This document shows positions 52,031 through 61,036 of a DNA stretch of 64,000 nt, in pieces. The notes beneath the pieces are model-generated. The model was not told where the DNA came from. It was given only the letters and a program-made list of their open reading frames with translations, and did no database searches. Position numbers and translations under genes: made by a program. Source of the stretch: Bremerella sp. JC817 (GTDB taxonomy: Bacteria > Planctomycetota > Planctomycetia > Pirellulales > Pirellulaceae); NCBI RefSeq assembly GCF_040718835.1, contig NZ_JBFEFG010000268.1, positions 558,001 to 622,000 on the forward strand, written 5' to 3'. Position 1 is the first letter of the stretch. Each line of letters begins with the position of its first letter.

Positions 52031-52468
52031 TTAGGCAATCCCAAGTGCTTTCTTCCATTCACCCAGCAAGCCAACTTCGATCAAGCTGTCCGGTTTGCCG
52101 CTCTTGATCCGTCCAACGTACGTTTGGTCCAGCGTACAGCTAATCTCCAAGTCGTTTTGCCGTGACAATTTCGTCATTGCATCCACGATCGCTGTCACTT
52201 CTTCCAGGTGCCGTCGATCGACTTCCTTGGGTAAGTCGGCTCCGAATGGTGGAAGTGCCGTGTAGATCTCTAAACTGCCGCCAATCCATCGTACGTCGCC
52301 ATCATTTTCGTCTGCCAGCGTCGGTGGTCCGATCACCCATGTCCGACTTTCGGACAGCATAGTGACAACGCTTCGCATTTGATGCCACAGGTCATCGCTC
52401 AAATTCTGTCCGCTCGCATAGAAGCAAAACGTTGATCTGGGGTGGTTTGTCTTTACACTTTGCGCCAT
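52031..52468 (-). CDS. Hypothetical protein, 145 aa
   Basis: A soluble protein of unknown family. It starts MAQSVKTNHPRSTFCFYASG and contains GGSLEIYTALPPFGADLPKE and an amphipathic helix (RHLEEVTAIVDAMTKLSRQN). The C-terminus is LIEVGLLGEWKKALGIA. An upstream ATG at 52516 is also possible, with AGAAGG ahead of the second. No partner gene is evident. Confidence 0.55.
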   Translation of the reverse strand: MAQSVKTNHPRSTFCFYASGQNLSDDLWHQMRSVVTMLSESRTWVIGPPTLADENDGDVRWIGGSLEIYTALPPFGADLPKEVDRRHLEEVTAIVDAMTKLSRQNDLEISCTLDQTYVGRIKSGKPDSLIEVGLLGEWKKALGIA

Positions 52469-52574
52469 GTCCTGTCGATACCTTCTGCCGATGAGCACTA
52501 AGTTATCCCACTTCAAAGAACGGACCGCGAAGGTGAGGCACCTGGAGCTAGTTCATCGTCGCTGTTCTGGTTTC

Positions 52575-53951
52575 TCACTTCGTTCCATCCTCTCCCGCTT
52601 CCCCTTGCGAAATCTGCTGAACCGCAGCCTCCGCAGCTTCTCTTACCCAGTCGTTTTCTTCCTCTTGGGCTATTTTCTTCAGGCGGGGAAGGGCACTGGC
52701 CGCTTGCTCTTTCAGGTTACCCAGCGCGACGGCGGCGGCGTGTCGTACGTAGATCCCGAACGCGACATCGTTGTCATCCAAGGCGGCGATGTAGGCATTC
52801 AGGAGCTGGGGTGATGGATTGGGGAGTGTTCCTAAGCTTTCGATCACGCACGACCGCACCAGGGCGTCTTCGTCTTTCAGCGATTTCAGCAATCGCGATT
52901 CGGCTGTCTCCGGGGAAATCAAAACGATTGCTTTCACAGCTTGAAAACGAACCATGGTTTCCGGATTGTGAAGCGCTTCGTCCAAGACAGGCAGAGCCGC
53001 TTCCGCTTTGGGACCGAGCTTGCCTAACGCCTCCGCGGCTTCCTCAGGGACATCGGTGGCACTTTCGTCATCTTGAACGGCCGCGATCAAATGGTCGATC
53101 GCTCCCGTCGAATCGTCGTCGAGCCTGGCCATGGCAAACGCCGCCGCGACGCGGACGAGCGGGTCCGAATCGCCGTTCATCATTGGGCGAAGCTTGACCA
53201 GGGCGACCTTTGCTTCTTTGCCCATGCTTGCCAAGGCCATCGCGCTATCGTATCGGACCGGGCGTGTTCCCGCCGCATCGGGTGCATAGTAATGCCAACG
53301 GTTCTCCTTGTCGTCCAGCAGTTCGACCAGGCGAGGAACGTTCCGCGAGCCTGCTTCGCCGAGCTCTCCGAGTGCCTGGATCGCCGCCGCGCGGACATCG
53401 GGCGATGCGTCGTTCAGGGCAGTCCCCAGAACCAACGCCAAGGCCTGCGGATCTTTCTGCACGGAAACAATCGCCGCGACCGCTTCCAATCGAATCGCTT
53501 TGTCCGGGTCACCGAGAAGTCGCTCGAGCGTCGGCAGGGCGTCCGCTGCGGCCTCATCCATTTTCGATAGCGATCGTATCGCCAGCTTGCGGACGTCTGG
53601 GGCCTGGCTGCGATTCAGGAGTTCGCAAATCGGCACCACCGCAGGCCTGCCGATCTCGGCCAACGCCTCGACCGCCGTCGTTCCCACCGTGTCGACGGGG
53701 AACGTAATCGGGACATAGTCAGGGATGTAAACGGCGCGGCGATCATCGGCCAAAGAATTGACCACCGCCTTAATGGCGAGATCGGAAGTCGGTTTGCGCT
53801 GCCCAATCGCGGTGATGGCTTCGGCGCTCTTGATCGCGTCTTCGCCTTGCACAACCGCAATAAGATCTTCCAGCGAAGGCTGCAGGGCCTGGGCGAAACT
53901 AAGGACCGGGCATGCCAGGATGGCAACGACAGGGATCAGCAGGAATCGCAT
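52575..53951 (-). CDS. Secreted HEAT-repeat protein, 458 aa
   Basis: A signal peptide (residues 1-20, LSFAQA) is followed by about ten HEAT/PBS-lyase-type repeats from residue 40 to 445. Typical units are AVEALAEIGRPAVVPICELL, VRAAAIQALGELGEAGSRNV, VRVAAAFAMARLDDDSTGAI and VRHAAAVALGNLKEQAASAL. It should form an extended solenoid for protein binding in the periplasm. There is no enzymatic motif. Such proteins are common in planctomycetes and their partners are unknown. Confidence 0.85.
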   Translation of the reverse strand: MRFLLIPVVAILACPVLSFAQALQPSLEDLIAVVQGEDAIKSAEAITAIGQRKPTSDLAIKAVVNSLADDRRAVYIPDYVPITFPVDTVGTTAVEALAEIGRPAVVPICELLNRSQAPDVRKLAIRSLSKMDEAAADALPTLERLLGDPDKAIRLEAVAAIVSVQKDPQALALVLGTALNDASPDVRAAAIQALGELGEAGSRNVPRLVELLDDKENRWHYYAPDAAGTRPVRYDSAMALASMGKEAKVALVKLRPMMNGDSDPLVRVAAAFAMARLDDDSTGAIDHLIAAVQDDESATDVPEEAAEALGKLGPKAEAALPVLDEALHNPETMVRFQAVKAIVLISPETAESRLLKSLKDEDALVRSCVIESLGTLPNPSPQLLNAYIAALDDNDVAFGIYVRHAAAVALGNLKEQAASALPRLKKIAQEEENDWVREAAEAAVQQISQGEAGEDGTK

Positions 53952-54135
53952 CGGAGATCGACGACCTTGGCGACGGAACAGCGACGTTCAGCGCGCCGCT
54001 GAAGTGGTGGGGCTAATGAGTCAGACGAGCCTATTGTTGTCCAATTTTCGGTCGTGGGCAAATATTTAGGATGGTTCGAGAAACCAGCCGACGAGCGGAC
54101 GCTTCCGATCGTCATGCACTCGTTGCTGACACGCA

Positions 54136-55077
54136 TTAATCGCTGTGATCGTCTGTCCATACTTGGATTGCCAGCTCGACGTGCGACCGGAAGCTGGCGA
54201 TGTCGTACGACAACTTGCGTTTCTTCAGTTTCACCGCCAAGGCATCGACCGCCGCCAGCAGTTGCTCGCCCAGGAACACACGCTGCTCGGCCACCGGCAA
54301 CTCGGCGAAGTCGCGGTGGAGGTAGAGGTCTGCGTAGGACGCCTTCTGTTTTGCGTTGAACGCCCCGACCTTCAATCGCGAATGCTCTTCGTCCGTGGAA
54401 TCGGGACGGTGGAGGGTGAAGTAGAACTTCTCGATCGCGTCGCCATAGGCATCTGGCGTCATCGTCGCGCGAAGATGCTCGGCCAGTTCCTTCCGCAACA
54501 CAACAACCGATCGCGCGGCGTCCGAACGTCCGCAGGAGACTCCCATACTGATCGGCATTTGACGCCGATAGTTTCTCTGCGACGGAAGCGAGTCACGGTC
54601 CACAATCGGATACTCTTTTCCGGCGTTCTGCTGCCAGTCGATGGCAGGCCGATCGGGAAAATCAGGGCTTGGGCGAAATTCCGGATTGCAAATCGTCCAG
54701 CCTGCCTTCCGCTTGGACCATCTTGCGAGCTGGAAGCGAAATTCATTTTGAGCCGTAACGAATCTCGTTTCCCAGCAGTCGCCATTGAAGTGACTGATGG
54801 CGTCAACCGGCTCGCGATCGCCCCATCCGATCATCGCAAGGGTTTCACAAACTCGAACGGCCACGGCCCATTGGTCGGCGTCCGAATATTCGATCAGTTG
54901 ATCGAATCTCGCCAGCATCTCCACCCGAACCTCGTCCACGTCCTGCGATTCCAGAAAGGTCGATAGCTCGTCGATCGTTTCCAACGCCAGGATTGCTTTT
55001 ACACTGCTCATGAATTCGTTTCGATTCGCCCAACGATGTAGAGGTTCCTGCGCAAAACTAGTGCCTAACACCAGCAT
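54136..55077 (-). CDS. Hypothetical protein, 313 aa
   Basis: I recognise no family. The first 22 residues (MLVLGTSFAQEPLHRW) may be a short leader, or translation may start at the internal ATG 55011 (MSSVKAILALETIDEL); both are in frame. The N-terminal part is helical and HEAT-like. A central segment holds NPEFRPSPDFPDRPAIDWQQ. The C-terminus has a helical region (QRVFLGEQLLAAVDALAVKL). It lies upstream of the HEAT gene on the same strand with 184 bases between. Confidence 0.6.
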   Translation of the reverse strand: MLVLGTSFAQEPLHRWANRNEFMSSVKAILALETIDELSTFLESQDVDEVRVEMLARFDQLIEYSDADQWAVAVRVCETLAMIGWGDREPVDAISHFNGDCWETRFVTAQNEFRFQLARWSKRKAGWTICNPEFRPSPDFPDRPAIDWQQNAGKEYPIVDRDSLPSQRNYRRQMPISMGVSCGRSDAARSVVVLRKELAEHLRATMTPDAYGDAIEKFYFTLHRPDSTDEEHSRLKVGAFNAKQKASYADLYLHRDFAELPVAEQRVFLGEQLLAAVDALAVKLKKRKLSYDIASFRSHVELAIQVWTDDHSD

Positions 55078-55487
55078 CGCATCTTAAGTATGCCACTGGC
55101 CTCTGGCCAGTGAGAAGCGGGCAGAAGCTTCACCGCCCAGTGGCTCTTCACGAAGAATCTCTACGGCAAGCAGGAAGAACCACGTCGCCTAGCTCACTCG
55201 CCCAGCGTACGGTACGTGATTTCGTGGCCGCTGGGGTGGCCGTCGCGGGCCATCGGTTGGCTCAGAGAATCTCGCCGTGTCTTCATTCGGTACGACAAAC
55301 GAATCTAGTCCTAACTAGACTTTGTGCAGGTCGCTGCCATGCGGCGACTGTTGCTGTATGTTTAAGCGAAAGTGCCTAGTGGCACGCATGGAACGATTCG
55401 CCTTTTTAGCAGCACGGGTCTAGAACGCGTTCTTCCGAGCTAGTGTCGATTTGCGCTGCACCTCCTGTTTAGTGATGATTAACAGAC
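55078..55487. other. Intergenic region with the first copy of a direct repeat
   Basis: The first 172 bases hold repeat copy 1 (55092-55249). The rest (55250-55487) has no gene, though it belongs to the inserted segment that carries the TPR-like gene. No ribosome-binding site or hairpin is obvious. Confidence 0.5.
55092..55249. repeat. Direct repeat copy 1: displaced 3' end of the methyltransferase gene and its downstream region
   Basis: This 158-base segment matches 56130-56288 with scattered differences. It begins with a perfect hairpin: CACTGGCC, TCT, GGCCAGTG. It ends with a duplicate of the last codons of the methyltransferase gene (minus-strand RDGHPSGHEITYRTLGE then stop), cut off after about 17 residues. 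It is the same orientation as copy 2. Confidence 0.9.
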
Positions 55488-56072
55488 ATGAATACCACTG
55501 ATTTCTACGGTGATGCTGACAGGTGTTTCGACATGCAAGACTATTCAGGCGCGGTTGCATTCCTTCGACGGGCCATGATGAGTTCAGAGCCTAGTCTTGA
55601 AAGCGTTGCGAAGTATTCCAGTGTTGCCCAGGAGGAGCGGATTGCATTTATCCATTCCCTGACTTTGCAGTTTCCCGATTCGTTTGAATGTCACTATGCA
55701 TATGCAAACGCGCTTTCGAGGACCTATCGACGAGAACAGGCGAGCGCTTTTATTACAGCACTCGTGGCATCCGATAAGTGGCCTGACTTGCGATGTCAAA
55801 TCATGCTTAGATCACTCCGTTTTGAATGTGCAATTCGTCTCAAGGATGCTAATCGGGCAATTGAGGATTTTCGAAGCATCCTTCAGCTTGCAAGCAGTCG
55901 CAAATCTCTTGCTGGTTTTCGAAAGATTCTTTTCAAGCGCATCGCATCTATGGGGCATGTCGCGGACTCTACTATTATTTTTGAACTTTCAAAATTAGAG
56001 GATCTTCATGACGGGGAATCAGAGTTTCTTCGCGTTAAATCGCGAGAGCTAGAACTGCTTTCCCAATTCTAG
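55488..56072 (+). CDS. TPR-like hypothetical protein inside a duplicated region
   Basis: A 194-aa soluble protein. Helix pairs such as MQDYSGAVAFLRRAMMSSEP, AYANALSRTYRREQASAFIT and CAIRLKDANRAIEDFRSILQ look like TPR units. The codon and base composition is more A+T-rich than in neighbouring genes. It is bracketed by two direct-repeat copies. No clear Shine-Dalgarno precedes the ATG. It may have arrived by transfer or by a duplication event. The function is unknown. Confidence 0.6.
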   Translation: MNTTDFYGDADRCFDMQDYSGAVAFLRRAMMSSEPSLESVAKYSSVAQEERIAFIHSLTLQFPDSFECHYAYANALSRTYRREQASAFITALVASDKWPDLRCQIMLRSLRFECAIRLKDANRAIEDFRSILQLASSRKSLAGFRKILFKRIASMGHVADSTIIFELSKLEDLHDGESEFLRVKSRELELLSQF

Positions 56073-56129
56073 AGGCACAGTGCCGAGGTGAAGCACCTGG
56101 CCAGCCTCAAATTCCGGTACCGCTAGGAC

Positions 56130-56288
56130 GCCACTGGTCTCTGGCCAGTGAGAAGCGGGCAGAAGCTTCACCGCCCAGTGGCGTTTCACGACCATGCTCT
56201 ACGACAAGCAGGCAGAAACCGCGTTGCCTAGCTCACTCGCCCAGCGTGCGGTACGTGATTTCGTGGCCGCTGGGGTGGCCGTCGCGGG
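56130..56288. repeat. Direct repeat copy 2: native 3' end of the methyltransferase gene
   Basis: This is the partner of 55092-55249. Here the repeat continues into the complete methyltransferase gene (56233-56907), so this is the ancestral location. Its hairpin has one T-G wobble (CACTGGTC, TCT, GGCCAGTG). Confidence 0.9.
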
Positions 56289-56907
56289 TTGTTTGGATGG
56301 CGGACGAGGCGTAGCCGTGGGCTGGGTTGCGGACGTAGCTCAGGTACGTTTCGATGCCGTCGTGATCGGTATTGTCGGCGGCGATGATCGCGCCGGGGCG
56401 GAGGTGCGGTTCGACCACTTTCAGCACATCCAGGTACATCTCTTTCGCCCCGTCCAAGAACAGAAAGTCGACCGCCGGCGGCATATCGTTCTGCAGCGTC
56501 TCGTAGGCGTCGCCAATGCGGAACTGCACCAGTTCCACCAGGCCGGCGTCGCTCAGGTTTTGCCGGGCCCGGGTGATCTTCTCAGGCTCGAACTCGGTCG
56601 TGATCAGTTGTCCGCCGCCGTTATCTTGCAGCCCGGCCGCCAGGAAGATCGCACTGATCCCCATGCTGGTACCGAACTCGACGATGTTGCGCGACTGCGA
56701 GGTGCGAACCAGCGTGTACAGCAAGTTGCCGAACTCGGGACCGATCGCCATGTAAACGTGCCGCAAGGCATGGAACAACTCGCGCGACCCGCGCGGGTAA
56801 GGAGGCTGCGGTCCGCCAGCGCGCGGTGAAAGAGGCGACTTTTCGGCGTCGGCATACAAGTCGTCCAGCAACCGCTGGATGCGAGGGGAAGTGATCGTAC
56901 AGGTCAC
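56233..56907 (-). CDS. SAM-dependent O-methyltransferase
   Basis: A 224-aa class I methyltransferase of the catechol/caffeoyl-CoA O-methyltransferase type. SAM motif I is NIVEFGTSMGISAIFLAAGL at about residue 75. The metal-binding Asp and motif of this family is in DFLFLDGAKEMYLDVLKVVE, followed by IIAADNTDHDG. It methylates a hydroxyl of a small molecule, the substrate being unknown. The GTG at 56907 is preferred because AGGAG lies eight bases upstream; the frame is open to 57012. It is a single gene. Its 3' end is duplicated at 55092-55249. Confidence 0.85.
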   Translation of the reverse strand: MTCTITSPRIQRLLDDLYADAEKSPLSPRAGGPQPPYPRGSRELFHALRHVYMAIGPEFGNLLYTLVRTSQSRNIVEFGTSMGISAIFLAAGLQDNGGGQLITTEFEPEKITRARQNLSDAGLVELVQFRIGDAYETLQNDMPPAVDFLFLDGAKEMYLDVLKVVEPHLRPGAIIAADNTDHDGIETYLSYVRNPAHGYASSAIQTTRDGHPSGHEITYRTLGE

Positions 56908-57057
56908 GAAGTTGGCTCCTGGCTGGCGCGTCGTGGGTGTGGCGTGGAAGGTTATCCCTTCTATTCTTGCAATGCGTATTCCCGCGGTGAACCAGACCAT
57001 CGGGTGTCCCATTTTTCGCCAGAACCACCCTAAAGAGGAGCGATGGATCGGCTGTGC

Positions 57058-57822
57058 TCACTCCGGCTTGGGCCGGTGTAACTTTTCCCACGAATGGGCC
57101 GCTTCGTCGCGGACCACGGTGTCGACGTGCGTGCTTAGAGATTGCAGCATCTCGCGGGAAGCGTCGGTGTCGATCTCGCCCAACGCTTCGGCGACGTTTG
57201 CCAACGGGCTGGGGACCAGACGCTCTTCCGACCAGAACTTCGCGGTCCAATCCCAGGCAATCGCCGGGGACCAGCGGGCCACGACCGGCAGCAGTTGGCT
57301 GGCCTGATAAACCTTATCGGCAGCCAGGGCTCGCTCGATCGCCGCGACGACCTCTGGTAGCAATTCGGCATAGCCGCTGCGGGCCAACGCGTATTTCAGG
57401 TCCGAGCGAAAGTCGCATTCCCCGTACAACGCCAGCAACTTGGAATAGATCCGCCGCTGGTCTTCTTCGCGGCGGGGTGATTCCCCCAGCATTTGAAACA
57501 GGTGAACCGCTTCGGCCAATTGATCGAAGACGTAGTTATAGCCGTAGATCGAATGCCGCACTTCGACGCCATGCTGGTCGATCCGCAGATCAATGAGTTG
57601 CTCGAGCGTGTCGAGCCCGGCATCGAAGCCCCACGCCGCCAATACCCGGGCCGCTTGCTTGCGGGCTTCCCAGTCTTCGTGCGAAAGCGTCTTGAGCAAG
57701 ATCTCGACCCGCGTTTCTGACGGCGCATCGAGCAGTTGCACTTCGTCCAGACCGATGACGTCGCCTTCGTCGTCGCAGTATAAGGCCGCGTAGATCAGGC
57801 TTTCAGGATCGTCCCATTGCAT
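57058..57822 (-). CDS. HEAT-repeat-like hypothetical protein
   Basis: A 254-aa soluble protein with helical pairs such as VEILLKTLSHEDWEARKQAA and AARVLAAWGFDAGLDTLEQL, plus ALGEIDTDASREMLQSLSTH. It probably folds as a HEAT solenoid. The frame is open to 57963 inside the RND gene, but the ATG at 57822 has GACGGAAGG about ten bases upstream, so translation starts there and overlaps the RND 3' end by about 20 bases. It is the last gene of the efflux operon; a role in it is unproven. Confidence 0.75.
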   Translation of the reverse strand: MQWDDPESLIYAALYCDDEGDVIGLDEVQLLDAPSETRVEILLKTLSHEDWEARKQAARVLAAWGFDAGLDTLEQLIDLRIDQHGVEVRHSIYGYNYVFDQLAEAVHLFQMLGESPRREEDQRRIYSKLLALYGECDFRSDLKYALARSGYAELLPEVVAAIERALAADKVYQASQLLPVVARWSPAIAWDWTAKFWSEERLVPSPLANVAEALGEIDTDASREMLQSLSTHVDTVVRDEAAHSWEKLHRPKPE

Positions 57823-60800
57823 CGGCTGAAAACCTTCCGTCGCGGCGTGGGCGACTAGTGATCCGATTCGGCTCGTCGTCCGATTCGGAAACGAACGGGC
57901 GGAAGTACCAGCGTTTGATCGCGCCGAGCGTCTGCCCCACGTCGTCGGCGGCCAGCTGGGCACATGGGATGAGGAACAACGTCACCACGGTGGCGAACAT
58001 CACCCCGAACGCGAGCGACGCCGCCATCGGGATCAGGAACTGAGCTTGCAGCGACTTGTCCATCAGCAGCGGCACGAGCCCGACAAAGGTGGTCACCGAG
58101 GTGAGCATGATCGGACGGAAACGACGCGCACCGGCTTGCAGGGCCGCTTCTTTCAAGCTGGCACCTTCCGAACGCTTCTGGTTCACGTAGTCGACCATCA
58201 CCAACGTATCGTTCACGGCGACCCCTGCCAGGGCCAGCATACCAAACACCGACAGGTACGACGGCGTGATATCCATGAAGATATGGCCGAGCAGGGCACC
58301 GATGATCGCGAACGGCACCGCCAGCAGCACGAAGAAAGGCTGCCCCATCGACTTGAGCGCGATCGCCAGCAGACCATACAGCACGAAGGCCAACAGGCCT
58401 GAGCCGATCAGCGTCATTCGCTGGGCATCTTCCGCTTCGGCGACATAGCCGACGTATTGATAACTGAGGTGATGTTCCTGGCACAGCTCATGGATCTTGG
58501 GGGATAGCTGATCGGCGATCGCCAGGATATCGACCGCCGCGTCGACCGGAGCGGCACCGACGCGGAGGATCTCGGCACCGTTCTTCCGTTCGACCGAAGA
58601 AGGGGCCTGGGTGAAGACGACCTCGGCGATCGTCGACAGCGGAACGTCGGCCCCGCGCGGTGTGCGGACGCGCATCTGTTCCAGGGTGTGCAACGTTTCG
58701 CGCTGCTCTTGCGGCAGACGAACCATCACGCGGATGCTGTCGATGCCGCGCTGCAGCCGCTGGGCTTCCGCCCCGAAGAACGACTGCCGCACTTGCTGGG
58801 CGAGCAACTGCTGCGTCAAATCGAGCTCGGCCGCTTGCGGCTTCAACCGCAGTTCCAGCTCGTCTTGACCGTAGTTGATATTGGCCCAGACGGTGCCGAA
58901 CTCTTTGTATTCCTGCAGCATCGCTTTGATCTTCCGGGCCACCTCGGCCTTCTCAGGCGACATTGGCCCGCGCAGTTCGATGTTGAGGTTCTCGTTGTCG
59001 ATGTTACGATCGCGGCTGATGCTGGAATCGGATCGAATGCGGAACTCGGTCGCTTCGGGAATCGGGCCGATCAGTTCGTTCCAACGTGCCGAGAGATCGC
59101 TGTTCTTCGGACCGCTGGCACTTCGCAGCGAAGGGGCAAGGACTTCAAACGTGATCGCTCCGCGCGACTTGTCGAAGCTTTGATGGATTCGGGCGGCACC
59201 GACGATCTTCGAGATATTCAGCACCAGCGACTTGCCGGTCCCTTCGTCGACGAATTCGCGCTGGACCTGCAGCAGGGCGTCTTCGATCCGCTTCATATAG
59301 CGGGCAGTCGTTTCGATCGAGGTATCGTCCGGCATATCGAGCTCGGCCGAGATTCGCTGCTTTTCGACCGACGGATACGCGACGAACTCCATCCGCCCGC
59401 TCAAGCAATAACCGGCCATCAGCAGCATGCAAGTCGCGAACAACGCCAGCACCGACATACGATGCCGCACGGCAAACACCAGGGCTGGCTGATAGGCATG
59501 CTCGATGAAATATTCCAGACCGTCGGCGATCTTGGTTTGCACCCGGGTGATCGGGTTATCGTGCGGGATCGGCCGGAGATGCTTCAAGTGAGCTGGCAAG
59601 ATCAGCTTCGATTCGATCAACGAAAAGAAGAGAACCGGCGCGACGATCGGAGGAACCTGCGAGGCGAAATCGCCCCAGCTGCCCTCGAAGAACATCAACG
59701 GTATGAACGCGACCATCGTCGTCAACGCACCGAACGTCACCGGGATGGCGACTTCGTGGGTGCCTTCAATGGCCGCTTCGAGTGGAGGGAGTCCCTCCTT
59801 CATTTTCAGGTAAACGTTTTCGCCGGTGACGATGGCATCGTCGACCACGATCCCCACCACGATGATGAACCCGAACAAGCTCATCACGTTGGCGGTCACG
59901 CCGAACCAGGGCATCAACAGCACACCGCCGGCAAAGCCAACCGGAATGCCTGCCACGATCCAGAACGCCAGGCCTGGTCGCAGAAACAAACCAAGCAGCA
60001 GCATCACCAGCAGGCTACCTTGGACCATCGATTCGATGAGGGTCGACAACCGGCCGCGGATTTCGACCGACTCGTCATCCCAGATGAACAGCTCGATCCC
60101 TTCAGGGAAGCGCGTCCGCGCGTTGGCGACGTACTCGTGCACCTTGTCCGAAATGTCGATTGCGCTTTCCTTGCCGGTGCGCAGCACTTCGACAAACAGG
60201 GCAGGACGGCCGTTGAATTCGACGATTTTCTCGCCTTCCTCGAAACCATCGTTGATGGTTGCCACGTCCCCCAGCAGCACGTCGGAACCATTCGACGCGC
60301 GGATCGGAATGGCGGCGAACTCCGCTTCGGAATAGGCCTGACCGCGCGTCCGGACGATGAACGTTCCGCTGGCGCTTTCGATCGAACCGGCGGGCAAGTC
60401 AATCGAGAACTGCTGAATGGCGCTGGTCAAATCTTGCAGGCTCAAGCCGTACGCCAACAGTTTGGCCGTATCGACTTCGACACCGATCTCGTATTCGCGA
60501 TCCCCTTGAACCTGGGCGCGGCTGACGCCTGGCAAGGTGATGACGTCCTCTTGCACCTGACGGGCCACCTCGCGCAGCTCGTGCGGGGAAAGGTGCCCGG
60601 TCACGGCGATGCTCAGCACTTCCCACCAGTTGGAAGAGTCGGGAATCGAGATCTGGGGACGCTCGGTTTCATCGGGGAAAGTGGTGATGGTGTCGATGCG
60701 GGCCGAGATGTCTTCCATCAACTGCCGCAGGTCGCTGCCTGGTTCCGCTTCGACCCAGATGCTGCCGTTCCCCTGGCGACCATGGGCATTGATGTTCTTG

Positions 60801-61027
60801 ATCCCTTCGGTCCCTTCGAGCGCTTCTTCGATCGGAATCAGGATCGCTTGCTCGACATCTTTCGCGGTACCACCACGATAGGTCATTTCGATCCGGACAT
60901 ATTCCATCGTCCGCTCAGGCGAGACTTCCAGCGGGATGCGAAAGTAAGCCGTGTAGACGCCTGCGACCAGCAGCGCAAGCATCATGAAGTTGGCGGCAAT
61001 TCCGTTAGTGGCAAACCAGCGAATCAT
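57803..61027 (-). CDS. RND-family efflux permease
   Basis: A 1074-aa inner-membrane transporter, full length for the AcrB/MexF/CusA superfamily. Twelve spans with two large periplasmic loops are expected. The N-terminus MIRWFATNGIAANFMMLALL is typical of the HAE1-like RND group. TM4 has GIVVDDAIVTGENVYLKMKE, with the paired Asp residues of proton relay. It exports hydrophobic compounds or metals using the proton gradient. The adaptor gene precedes it with nine bases between. The 3' end overlaps the HEAT gene. An antisense frame of 965 codons over this gene is not real. Confidence 0.93.
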   Translation of the reverse strand: MIRWFATNGIAANFMMLALLVAGVYTAYFRIPLEVSPERTMEYVRIEMTYRGGTAKDVEQAILIPIEEALEGTEGIKNINAHGRQGNGSIWVEAEPGSDLRQLMEDISARIDTITTFPDETERPQISIPDSSNWWEVLSIAVTGHLSPHELREVARQVQEDVITLPGVSRAQVQGDREYEIGVEVDTAKLLAYGLSLQDLTSAIQQFSIDLPAGSIESASGTFIVRTRGQAYSEAEFAAIPIRASNGSDVLLGDVATINDGFEEGEKIVEFNGRPALFVEVLRTGKESAIDISDKVHEYVANARTRFPEGIELFIWDDESVEIRGRLSTLIESMVQGSLLVMLLLGLFLRPGLAFWIVAGIPVGFAGGVLLMPWFGVTANVMSLFGFIIVVGIVVDDAIVTGENVYLKMKEGLPPLEAAIEGTHEVAIPVTFGALTTMVAFIPLMFFEGSWGDFASQVPPIVAPVLFFSLIESKLILPAHLKHLRPIPHDNPITRVQTKIADGLEYFIEHAYQPALVFAVRHRMSVLALFATCMLLMAGYCLSGRMEFVAYPSVEKQRISAELDMPDDTSIETTARYMKRIEDALLQVQREFVDEGTGKSLVLNISKIVGAARIHQSFDKSRGAITFEVLAPSLRSASGPKNSDLSARWNELIGPIPEATEFRIRSDSSISRDRNIDNENLNIELRGPMSPEKAEVARKIKAMLQEYKEFGTVWANINYGQDELELRLKPQAAELDLTQQLLAQQVRQSFFGAEAQRLQRGIDSIRVMVRLPQEQRETLHTLEQMRVRTPRGADVPLSTIAEVVFTQAPSSVERKNGAEILRVGAAPVDAAVDILAIADQLSPKIHELCQEHHLSYQYVGYVAEAEDAQRMTLIGSGLLAFVLYGLLAIALKSMGQPFFVLLAVPFAIIGALLGHIFMDITPSYLSVFGMLALAGVAVNDTLVMVDYVNQKRSEGASLKEAALQAGARRFRPIMLTSVTTFVGLVPLLMDKSLQAQFLIPMAASLAFGVMFATVVTLFLIPCAQLAADDVGQTLGAIKRWYFRPFVSESDDEPNRITSRPRRDGRFSADAMGRS

Positions 61028-61036
61028 AAGGGCGCG

